The translations under genes and the position numbers were made by a program. A DNA stretch of 64,000 nt, taken from positions 62,001 to 126,000 of the forward strand of contig NZ_JAEMUX010000001.1 in assembly GCF_016598475.1 (NCBI RefSeq). Reading direction: 5' to 3'. Origin of the DNA: Streptomyces adelaidensis. Its GTDB lineage: Bacteria; Actinomycetota; Actinomycetes; Streptomycetales; Streptomycetaceae. How positions within the stretch are numbered: the first letter of the stretch is position 1; every line of letters begins with the position of its first letter. Below are positions 57,441 through 64,000 of the stretch, piece by piece. The notes beneath the pieces are model-generated. The model was not told where the DNA came from and did no database searches. It saw only the letters and a list, made by a program, of their open reading frames with translations.

Positions 57441-58013
57441 GAGGGGTTCGGTGAGTCCGAGGCCGCGCTCGCCGGGATCATGAAGGACGTCACCGGGGAC
57501 GCGTTCTGGGGGACGCTGCTGGCGGCGGGGGCCGTCATCGCCATCGCGAGTGTGGTGCTGACCGTGCTGTACGGGCAGACCCGCATCCTGTTCGCCATGT
57601 CCCGGGACGGGCTCGTGCCCAAGGTGTTCTCGCGTGTGCATCCGAGGACCGGGACGCCTCGCGCCAACACCGTGATCGTCTCGCTGTTCTGCGGTGTGCT
57701 CGCCGCGGCCATTCCGCTGGGGCAGCTCGCGGACGCGACGAGCATCGGTACGTTGTTCGCGTTCGCGCTGGTCAATGTGGCCGTCGTGGTGCTGCGGCGG
57801 ACCCGGCCGGACTTGGAGCGTACGTTCCGGGTGCCGTGGTCGCCGGTGCTGCCCGTGCTGGGCCTGGGGTTCTGTGTCTGGATGATGGGCAGCCTCGACG
57901 CCGTCACCTGGGTGGTCTTCGGGGTCTGGATGGCCGTCGGGCTCGTGTTCTACTTCAGTTACGGCTACCGCCGTTCCCGTCTCGCCGACCCTGTCGCAAC
58001 TCCGGAGAAGTGA
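57441..58013 (+). pseudogene. Amino acid permease (APC family) remnant, N-terminal half missing
   Basis: From about 57441 the frame reads like the last five membrane helices of a cationic amino acid transporter. LYGQTRILFAMSRDGLVPKVFSRVHPRTGTPRAN is the conserved loop, followed by VIVSLFCGVLAAAIPLGQLA and the final helices. A full protein would be about 480-500 residues; only about 190 are present. The sequence just upstream is repeat DNA with no permease likeness. The 5' part was therefore deleted, probably with a junction near 57440. A short product from ATG 57480 is possible but unlikely to transport. Confidence 0.75.
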
Positions 58014-58023
58014 TCCACCCGCA

Positions 58024-58476
58024 GTGCTGAACGATCTCGACGAACGCATCGTGCACGCCCTCGCCGAGGACGCCCGCCGCTCCTACTCCGACATCGGCCA
58101 GCTCATCGGGCTGTCCGCTCCCGCGGTAAAACGGCGGGTGGACCGGCTGCGGGCGAGCGGGGCCATCACCGGGTTCACGGTCCGGGTGGACCCGGCCGCG
58201 CTCGGGTGGGAGACCGAGGGGTTCGTCGAGATCTACTGCCGGCGGAACACGTCGCCGGAGACGATCCAGCGGGGGCTGGAGCGGTATCAGGAGGTCGTCG
58301 CGGCGTCGACCGTCACCGGGGAGGCCGATGCGCTGGTGCAGGTGTTCGCCTCGGACATGCGGCACTTCGAGCGGGTGCTGGAGCGGATCGCCGGGGAGCC
58401 GTTCGTGGAGCGGACGAAGTCCGTGCTTGTGCTGTCGCCGTTGCTGCGGAGGTTCTCTTCCGGGTCGCCCGCCTGA
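58024..58476 (+). CDS. Lrp/AsnC-type transcription regulator
   Basis: A 150-residue feast/famine regulator with an N-terminal HTH (YSDIGQLIGLSAPAVKRRVDRLRASGAI) and a C-terminal RAM effector domain (STVTGEADALVQVFASDMRHF). Such proteins sense amino acids, and it directly follows an amino acid permease remnant, its probable former target. GTG 58024 begins MLNDLDERIVHAL; the ribosome site is weak. The 3' end blends into the tandem repeat. Confidence 0.87.
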   Translation: MLNDLDERIVHALAEDARRSYSDIGQLIGLSAPAVKRRVDRLRASGAITGFTVRVDPAALGWETEGFVEIYCRRNTSPETIQRGLERYQEVVAASTVTGEADALVQVFASDMRHFERVLERIAGEPFVERTKSVLVLSPLLRRFSSGSPA

Positions 58477-58720
58477 GGGGGCGGGGCGTTCGGTTCGTCG
58501 GCGGGTGCGGGTTTGTGGGGGTTGGTCGCGCAGTTCCCCGCGCCCCTTAGTGGGCCGGGGGTTACGTGTCGTTCTTTGTCCAGGGCGCTCGCCTGAGAGC
58601 TCGGGGCGTTCGGTTCGTCGGCGGGTGCGGGTTTGTGGGGGTTGGTCGCGCAGTTCCCCGCGCCCCTTAGTGGGCCGGGGGTTACGCGTTGCTCTTTGTC
58701 CAGGGCGCTCGCCTGAGAGC
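58471..58720 (+). repeat. 120-bp tandem duplication with partial third copy
   Basis: Unit 58471-58590 is followed by a near-identical unit 58591-58710 and by GCCTGAGAGC at 58711. The first unit starts on the last codons and stop of the Lrp gene (GCCTGA). Each unit holds one copy of the dispersed element (58515-58548 and 58635-58668). Differences are few, mainly at 58479-58481 and 58566-58571 against 58686-58691. Confidence 0.88.
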
Positions 58721-58726
58721 CTGAGG

Positions 58727-59467
58727 TCACTCCGCTGTTTTTCTTGCCAGGGCGTTGTTGTCGATCGAGTTGTGGACGCTGAAGCTGACCGCGTCCGAGC
58801 GGTAGCGGTCGTCGGACCATTCGACCGGGCGGCCTTCGCGGGTCGTCGTGACGCGGCGGACCCGTAGGAGGGGGCTGGTACGGCGTACGCCGAGGAGGTC
58901 CGCGTCCTGGGCGCCGGCGGCCACCGCGTCGATGACGTGCTCGCCGTAGGCGAAGACCAGGCCGGTGTCGTCCAGGAGGCGCTGGGTCACGGAGGGGCAG
59001 TCGGGCTCGATGGACTCGACCGCGGGGGAGATCCAGTCGGCGTAGACCGTGCGTTCCAGGAGGACCGGTTCGCCGTCCAGGCCCCGGACGCGCAGGACGT
59101 GCAGGACCTGGGCGTCCGTCGGGAGCCGGAGACGTACCCGGTCCTCGGGGGTGGCGGTGCGGTACTCCTGGGCGATCACCCGGCCGGTCGCCTCGCGGCC
59201 CATCGCGCGGGCCCACTGGGCGAAACTGCGGAGTTCGGCGAGGGTCTGGCTGCGGCGGCTGGCGAGGACCACGCGGCGGGCGCCCTGACGGGAGCCGATG
59301 AGCCCCTCGGCGGTGAGCGCGGCCACGGCCTGGCGGACGGTGCCGCGGGAGACGTTGTAGTGGGCCGCGAGTTCGGTCTCCGGGGGCAGCAGGCTGCCGA
59401 CGGTGTACTCCTCACGGTCGATCCCGCGCCTGAGCTCCTCGGCGATCTCCTCGTGTCGCGCCGCCAT
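58727..59467 (-). CDS. GntR/HutC-type transcription regulator
   Basis: A 246-residue regulator with an N-terminal winged HTH (YNVSRGTVRQAVAALTAEGLIGSRQGARR) and a C-terminal UTRA ligand domain (about 95-240). ATG at 59465-59467 has GGAGG 6 bases upstream; an in-frame extension further 5' has no site. It is divergent from the ABC importer operon, and a palindrome in the 240-base gap is its likely operator. The effector is unknown, presumably the transported compound or its phosphate. Confidence 0.9.
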   Translation of the reverse strand: MAARHEEIAEELRRGIDREEYTVGSLLPPETELAAHYNVSRGTVRQAVAALTAEGLIGSRQGARRVVLASRRSQTLAELRSFAQWARAMGREATGRVIAQEYRTATPEDRVRLRLPTDAQVLHVLRVRGLDGEPVLLERTVYADWISPAVESIEPDCPSVTQRLLDDTGLVFAYGEHVIDAVAAGAQDADLLGVRRTSPLLRVRRVTTTREGRPVEWSDDRYRSDAVSFSVHNSIDNNALARKTAE

Positions 59468-59650
59468 GCTTCCCCTCCGTCCGTCTCTGCTCGTCCGCAC
59501 CGTTCCGCTGTGCACAGCTTGACCAGCCTAGACGAGGGCCGGGGCGGGCGGGGGCGGAGTCGCGTCGTGCCGTGAATGGCCAGGGAATCGCGGGTAACGG
59601 TTTCGCCATTGTTTACGCGGGGGACATGAATCGCGGGCCTACTGAGGTCA

Positions 59651-59666
59651 ACTTGTTCAGACAAGT
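59651..59666. promoter_or_regulatory. GntR-type operator candidate before the ABC operon
   Basis: ACTTGTTCAGACAAGT: perfect 6-bp arms with a 4-base centre, 42 bases before the lipoprotein start. HutC-subfamily operators have this AC/GT-ended form, often centred on TCTAGA or similar. AGCCTA (59525-59530) may be the -10 of the divergent regulator. Confidence 0.6.
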
Positions 59667-59707
59667 GCCCAGCCGTGTCCCTCGCCGCGCGTACCCCTGG
59701 AGAGCTC

Positions 59708-60865
59708 GTGACCCGCTATCTGCCGAGAACCGCCGTTCTCAGCGGCGGCCTCGCCGTCGCCGCCGCACTCACCCTCAGCGCCTGTGGCGCGGCCCCCGAG
59801 ACCTCGACCACCACCGCCGACGGCAAGGACGCGGCCACCGCGACCTCGGCCGAGGCCTTCGGCGGCATGGACGCGCTGGTGAAGGCGGCCAAGGAGGAGG
59901 GCGCCCTCAACGCGATAGCCCTGCCCCGCGACTGGGCCAACTACGGGGCGCTGATCGACGGCTTCGAGAAGAAGTACGGGATCAAGATCGAGGTCGAGAA
60001 CCCCGACGGCGCCAGCCAGGACGAGATCAACGCCGTCACCTCGCGCAAGGGCCAGGACAGGGCGCCCGACGTGCTCGACCTGGGGAGTTCCTTCGCCCTG
60101 AGCGCCGCCCAGCAGGGCCTGCTCGCGCCCTACAAGGTCGCCGCCTTCGGCGACATCCCCGAGGGCCAGAAGGACCCGAAGGGGCAGTGGTACAACGACT
60201 ACGGCGGCTACATCTCCATCGGGTGCGACGCGAAGCGGGTCGCCGAGTGCCCCGAGACCTTCGCCGACCTGCTGAAGCCGCAGTACAAGGGGCAGGTCGC
60301 GCTCAACGGCAATCCCACCAAGTCGGGCTCGGCGTTCGGCGGGGTCTGGGCCGCCTCGCTCGCCAGCGGCGGGTCCTTCGACGACATCCAGCCGGGCCTC
60401 GACTTCTTCGCCGAGCTGAAGAAGAACGGCAACTACACGCCCGTCGAGTCGACACCGGCCACCGTCGAGAAGGGCGAGACGCCGATCAGCATCGACTGGG
60501 ACTATCTGAACGCCGGGTACGCCGACGAGTTCAAGTCCAAGGGCGTGGACTGGCAGGTCGCGGTGCCCGAGGACGGCAAGTTCTCGCAGTACTACTCGCA
60601 GGCCATCAACAAGGACGCCCCGCACCCGGCGGCCGCCCGGCTGTGGCAGGAATATCTGTACAGCGCCGAGGGCCAGAACCTGTGGCTCAAGGGGTACGCC
60701 CGGCCGGCGCTGATGACCGCCATGGAGAAGGCGGGCACGCTGGACGAGACAGCCGCGGCCAAGCTGCCGAAGGTGTCCGGGACGCCCGAGTTCCCGACCG
60801 AGGACCAGCAGACCGAGGCCAAGGACACGCTGGCGCAGGGCTGGGCCGCGGCGGTCTCCGGGTGA
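59708..60865 (+). CDS. ABC importer substrate-binding lipoprotein
   Basis: A 385-residue extracellular binding protein. It has a lipoprotein signal peptide with lipobox LSAC (lipidated C26), then a periplasmic-binding fold of the spermidine/putrescine-iron-2-aminoethylphosphonate group (LVKAAKEEGALNAIALPRDW, DVLDLGSSFALSAAQQGLL). GTG 59708 has GGAG 5 bases upstream and starts the signal; GTG 59675 would add 11 residues. Its stop overlaps the permease start. The substrate cannot be read from sequence alone. Confidence 0.9.
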   Translation: MTRYLPRTAVLSGGLAVAAALTLSACGAAPETSTTTADGKDAATATSAEAFGGMDALVKAAKEEGALNAIALPRDWANYGALIDGFEKKYGIKIEVENPDGASQDEINAVTSRKGQDRAPDVLDLGSSFALSAAQQGLLAPYKVAAFGDIPEGQKDPKGQWYNDYGGYISIGCDAKRVAECPETFADLLKPQYKGQVALNGNPTKSGSAFGGVWAASLASGGSFDDIQPGLDFFAELKKNGNYTPVESTPATVEKGETPISIDWDYLNAGYADEFKSKGVDWQVAVPEDGKFSQYYSQAINKDAPHPAAARLWQEYLYSAEGQNLWLKGYARPALMTAMEKAGTLDETAAAKLPKVSGTPEFPTEDQQTEAKDTLAQGWAAAVSG

Positions 60866-61764
60866 CCGTCGTCGTCACCGCGGCCGACAGCGAGCCGGTG
60901 GCCGCCGCTTCCGTGAAGCGGCGGCCCCGCCCCGCCGGCTGGTGGGCCGTGGTTCCCCTGCTCGCCTTCGTCGCGATCGCCTTCGGGCTGCCCGCAGTGG
61001 CCATGCTCAACGGGGCGTTCACGGTCAAGGACCAGGCCACGGGCGCCACTTCGTACACCACGGCGAACCTCACGGCCTCCGTGCAGGGCGCCTATATGAC
61101 GGCGATCCTCGGCAGCGTGAAGCTGTCCGCCGTCTCGGCCGGACTCGCCGCCCTGCTCGGGCTGCCGCTCGCGCAGGCCGTCGTCACCTCCCGGTTCACG
61201 GCGCTGCGCGAGGCCGTACTCACCGCGTCCGGGGTGCTCGCCAACTTCGGCGGTGTGCCCCTCGCGTTCGCATTCGTCGCCACACTCGGCAACTCCGGTG
61301 TGCTGACCCGGCAGTTCGGGCTGGCAGACAAGGGCTGGGACCTCTACAGCTTCTGGGGACTGGTCATCGTCTACCTGTACTTCCTGATCCCGCTGATGGT
61401 CCTCACCATCACCCCCGCCCTCGACGGACTCCGCGTCCAGTGGCGGGAGGCCGCGCGGAACAACGGCGCCACCAGCCTCCAGTACTGGCTCCACGTCGCC
61501 CTGCCCGTCCTCGCGCCCTCCCTGCTCGGCGGCCTCGTGCTGCTCTTCGGCAGCGCCTTCGCCGCGTACGCCACCGCCGCGGCCATGGTGGGCAGCTCGA
61601 TCCCGCTGGTCACGCTGCAGATCGCCGACGCCATCTCCGGCAACGTCCTCGTCGGCCAGGAGAACGTGGCGCTCGCCCTCAGCCTCGACATGGTCCTGAT
61701 CGCCGGGCTGGTCATGGCCGTCTACCTGCCCCTGCAACGACGGAGTGCGCGATGGCTGGCCTGA
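60862..61764 (+). CDS. ABC importer permease, first subunit
   Basis: A 300-residue inner-membrane permease with about six helices and the cytoplasmic EAA loop (EAARNNGATSLQYWLHVALPVLAPSL) that contacts the ATPase. GTG 60862 overlaps the lipoprotein stop by 4 bases. The next permease starts inside its last codons (13-base overlap), so expression is coupled. Confidence 0.9.
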   Translation: MTVVVTAADSEPVAAASVKRRPRPAGWWAVVPLLAFVAIAFGLPAVAMLNGAFTVKDQATGATSYTTANLTASVQGAYMTAILGSVKLSAVSAGLAALLGLPLAQAVVTSRFTALREAVLTASGVLANFGGVPLAFAFVATLGNSGVLTRQFGLADKGWDLYSFWGLVIVYLYFLIPLMVLTITPALDGLRVQWREAARNNGATSLQYWLHVALPVLAPSLLGGLVLLFGSAFAAYATAAAMVGSSIPLVTLQIADAISGNVLVGQENVALALSLDMVLIAGLVMAVYLPLQRRSARWLA

Positions 61765-62600
61765 ACGCGGGGCACCTGAACCGCGGACGCTCGAACCTGT
61801 GGCGCTGGGGTGTCCTCGCCTGCGCCGGGCTGTACTTCCTCGTGCCGCTCGCCGCGTCCGTGCTCTTCACGGTCGACGTGCCCGGCCAGGGGTACACCTT
61901 CGACGCGTACACGCAGATCCTCGGCACCGAGGGCTTCGTGACCAGTCTGCTGCTCTCGCTGGAACTGGCCGCCGCCACCATCGCCATCGTGCTGCTGCTG
62001 ATGGTGCCCGCCATGGTCGCGCTGCGGCTCGCCGCGCCGGGACTGCGGCCGGTGGTCGAGGTGGTGTGCGCGCTGCCGCTGGTCGTGCCGCCGATCGCCT
62101 TCGTGGCCGGCCTCGGGACCGTGCTCAAGTGGGGGCCCGAACACCTCTCCCGGACGCCGCTGTTCCAGACCTTCGTGGCGATCCAGAACCCCGACTTCCC
62201 GTTCGTCCTGGTCCTCGCCTACGTCGTGATGGCCCTGCCCTTCGTGTACCGGGCGCTGGACGCGGGGCTGCGCGCCATGGACGTACGCACGCTCGTCGAG
62301 GCGGCGCGCAGCTGCGGGGCGAACTGGCCGCAGGCGCTGGTGAGGGCCGTGCTGCCGAACCTGCGGGGGGCGCTGCTCAACTCCTCGTTCCTCACACTGG
62401 CGCTGGTGCTCGGCGAGTTCACCGTCGCCCAACTGCTCGGGTTCAGGCCGTTCGCCGTGTGGATCGTCAACGTCAGCGGCTCCCAGGCCCAGTTGTCGGT
62501 CGCCGTCTCGGTGCTCAGCCTGCTCGTCACCTGGGCCATGCTCCTCGCGCTCGCCTCCTTCGGCGGACGCCCCCGAACCGCCTCCGCCGCCCGGGGATGA
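61752..62600 (+). CDS. ABC importer permease, second subunit
   Basis: A 282-residue membrane protein with about six helices and an EAA loop (LVEAARSCGANWPQALVRAVLPNLRGAL). It forms the heterodimeric channel with the preceding permease. ATG 61752 lies inside that gene. The ATPase gene starts 4 bases after its stop. Confidence 0.9.
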   Translation: MAGLNAGHLNRGRSNLWRWGVLACAGLYFLVPLAASVLFTVDVPGQGYTFDAYTQILGTEGFVTSLLLSLELAAATIAIVLLLMVPAMVALRLAAPGLRPVVEVVCALPLVVPPIAFVAGLGTVLKWGPEHLSRTPLFQTFVAIQNPDFPFVLVLAYVVMALPFVYRALDAGLRAMDVRTLVEAARSCGANWPQALVRAVLPNLRGALLNSSFLTLALVLGEFTVAQLLGFRPFAVWIVNVSGSQAQLSVAVSVLSLLVTWAMLLALASFGGRPRTASAARG

Positions 62601-62603
62601 ACC

Positions 62604-63752
62604 ATGACCGCGCTTGAGAAGACCGCCGTGGAGACAGGCATGAAGACAGGCACGAAGACCGGCACGAAGACCGGCATGAAGACAGCGGTGCGGACAGCCA
62701 TGGCCCTGGACAAGGCCGCCACCGTCGAGTTCCGGGGCCTCAGGCGGGAGTTCGGCACGACCGTCGCCCTCGACGGACTCGACCTGACCGTCCGGCCCGG
62801 CGAACTGCTCGCCCTCCTCGGCCCGTCCGGCTGCGGGAAGACCACCGCGCTGCGGATGCTCGCCGGGTTCGAACACCCCGACTCGGGCGAGGTACTCGTC
62901 GACGGGGACGACGTCACCCGCGTCCCGGCCCACCGCCGCGACGCCGGGATGGTCTTCCAGTCGTACAGCCTCTTCCCGCACCTCAGCGCCCTCGACAACG
63001 TGGCCTTCGGACTGCGGATGCGCAAGGTCCGTACGGCCGAACGGCGGGCCGCCGCAGCCGAGTTGCTCGACCTCGTGGGCCTCGCCGACAAGGGCGCCCA
63101 ATTCCCGCACCAGCTCTCCGGCGGCCAGCAGCAGCGCGTCGCCCTCGCCCGGGCGCTCGCCCTGCGCCCCCGCGTCCTGCTGCTCGACGAGCCGCTGTCC
63201 GCCCTCGACGCCAAGGTGCGGCTCACCCTGCGCGAGGAGATCCGCCGGCTCCAGCGGGAACTCGGCATCACCACCCTCTTCGTGACCCACGACCAGGAGG
63301 AGGCGCTGTCCATGGCCGACCGGGTCGCCGTGATGCAGGCCGGGCGACTCGAACAGTGCGCGCCGCCCGCCGAGTTGTACGGGCGCCCCGCCACCGCCTT
63401 CGTCGCCGAGTTCGTGGGCACGATGAGCCGGATACCGGGGCGGCTGGACGGTACGACCGTCGAGGTGCTGGGCCGGCGGCTGCCGGTCGACGGTCCGGCG
63501 CCGGCCGCCACGGAGGTGGACGTACTGGTGCGGCCCGAGGCGGTCGCCGTACGGGCGGACGACACCGGGGACGCGCAGGTGATCGCCACCGCGTTCCTCG
63601 GCGCCGCCATCCGCGTCACCGTACGGCTCGCGGACGGCACCGAGGTCAAGGCCGACCTCCCCACGCACGAGGCGGCGACGCTCGGGGCGGGAGCGCCCGT
63701 GACGGTGAGCCTGCCGGACCGGCCGGTGCTGGTGGCCGAACGCACCCACTGA
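62604..63752 (+). CDS. ABC importer ATP-binding protein with a Gly-Thr-Lys repeat N-terminus
   Basis: A 382-residue ATPase of the spermidine/iron type. It has Walker A GPSGCGKT (from residue 73), signature LSGGQQQR, Walker B VLLLDEP, the switch histidine in FVTHDQEEAL, and a TOBE domain at the C-terminus (about 285-380). The first 32 residues, ending at MALDKAATVEF, are low-complexity (GMKTGTKTGTKTGMKT) and come from a 12-bp tandem repeat. The original start may be ATG 62700, but ATG 62604 has GGGGA 6 bases upstream. Confidence 0.92.
   Translation: MTALEKTAVETGMKTGTKTGTKTGMKTAVRTAMALDKAATVEFRGLRREFGTTVALDGLDLTVRPGELLALLGPSGCGKTTALRMLAGFEHPDSGEVLVDGDDVTRVPAHRRDAGMVFQSYSLFPHLSALDNVAFGLRMRKVRTAERRAAAAELLDLVGLADKGAQFPHQLSGGQQQRVALARALALRPRVLLLDEPLSALDAKVRLTLREEIRRLQRELGITTLFVTHDQEEALSMADRVAVMQAGRLEQCAPPAELYGRPATAFVAEFVGTMSRIPGRLDGTTVEVLGRRLPVDGPAPAATEVDVLVRPEAVAVRADDTGDAQVIATAFLGAAIRVTVRLADGTEVKADLPTHEAATLGAGAPVTVSLPDRPVLVAERTH
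62634..62705 (+). repeat. 12-bp tandem repeat inside the ABC ATPase gene
   Basis: Units of the form ACMGGCAYGAAG at 62634, 62646, 62658 and 62670, with decayed copies at 62682 and 62694. The period is 12 so the frame is kept; each unit encodes T-G-T/M-K. Confidence 0.88.
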
Positions 63753-63803
63753 TCCCCCGACCCCATCCCTATCCCCTTCACCCCCCCACAGAAGGCGACA
63801 CCC

Positions 63804-64000
63804 TTGTCTCATCTACCGCTTCAGGCTGCCCTGTTCGACATGGACGGCACGCTCGTCGACACCGAGCGGCTGTGGTGGGAGGCGGTGGAACAGGTGGCCG
63901 GCGGCCTCGGCCGGGCATTGACCGTGGCCGATCAGCCGGACGTGCTGGGGCGCCCGGTCGAGTACACCGCGAACTGGCTCGCCGGGATCACCGGCGCCCC
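63804..64000 (+). CDS. HAD-family phosphatase, N-terminal part (runs off the window)
   Basis: Starts with TTG 63804 after GAAGG and gives LQAALFDMDGTLVDTERLWWEAV, the HAD motif I with nucleophile and acid/base aspartates (DMDGT), followed by a helical cap of the beta-phosphoglucomutase type. Only 65 codons are visible. It follows the ABC importer by 51 bases in the same direction, so it may dephosphorylate the imported compound. A phosphonatase role cannot be judged from this piece. Confidence 0.88.
   Translation, partial: MSHLPLQAALFDMDGTLVDTERLWWEAVEQVAGGLGRALTVADQPDVLGRPVEYTANWLAGITGA

Overview
This window is a stretch of high-GC actinobacterial chromosome, almost certainly from a Streptomyces. 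The evidence is the strong GC bias at third codon positions, frequent GTG/TTG starts, ATGA or GTGA start-stop overlaps, BldD with its c-di-GMP signature, the actinobacterial integration host factor, and a gene order (secF-apt-relA ... hisS ... rpsD ... alaS ... aro operon ... efp-nusB ... bldD ... pyr operon ... mihF-gmk-rpoZ-coaBC-metK-priA-fmt-rsmB-rpe) that matches the core of Streptomyces chromosomes. Most of the window is housekeeping DNA on the + strand.

Region by region. 1-4.5 kb: end of secF, apt, a small secreted protein and the bifunctional (p)ppGpp enzyme Rel. 4.5-6.8 kb: two minus-strand genes, a DUF349 protein and a membrane-anchored cyclophilin. 6.9-8.5 kb: a lone TnpB element (IS200/IS605 superfamily, IS1341-like) with a divergent ribbon-helix-helix gene. 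It sits just upstream of a metallo-hydrolase and hisS. 10.5-13.6 kb: a VKOR-type membrane protein, rarA and rpsD with a long leader. 13.7-20.5 kb: two small envelope proteins, alaS, ruvX, mltG and aroE in one tight run. 20.6-23.4 kb: a molybdenum hydroxylase whose large subunit carries two frameshifts, followed by its 2Fe-2S subunit. 23.6-29.8 kb: aroC-aroK-aroB, a P-loop protein, a peptidase-like protein, efp and nusB. 29.9-40.7 kb: bldD, divergent from pyrR-pyrB-pyrC-(PH-like)-carA-carB-pyrD-pyrF, the complete de novo UMP route except OMP synthase (pyrE). 40.8-50.8 kb: mihF, gmk, rpoZ, coaBC, metK, priA, an HTH protein, fmt and rsmB. 50.9-57.2 kb: an MMPL transporter, rpe, a SorC-type regulator, an orphan barstar and a GuaB1-type enzyme. 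57.2-64 kb: an accessory-looking end with a truncated permease, an Lrp-type regulator, tandem and dispersed repeats, and a HutC/GntR regulator divergent from a four-gene ABC importer and a HAD phosphatase cut by the window end.

Regulatory DNA visible by eye includes a PyrR-type hairpin that would sequester the pyrR ribosome binding site, two adjacent BldD boxes at bldD, a 19-bp palindrome in front of rpoZ, a palindrome inside the tnpB promoter, a GntR-like operator in front of the ABC operon, and many long perfect terminator stems. I saw no rRNA, tRNA, CRISPR array or prophage. The least ordinary parts are the TnpB/ribbon-helix-helix unit, the frameshifted molybdenum hydroxylase, the 14-bp repeat array before the barstar gene and the repeat-rich 57-59 kb segment. 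No wholly new multi-gene system is evident.
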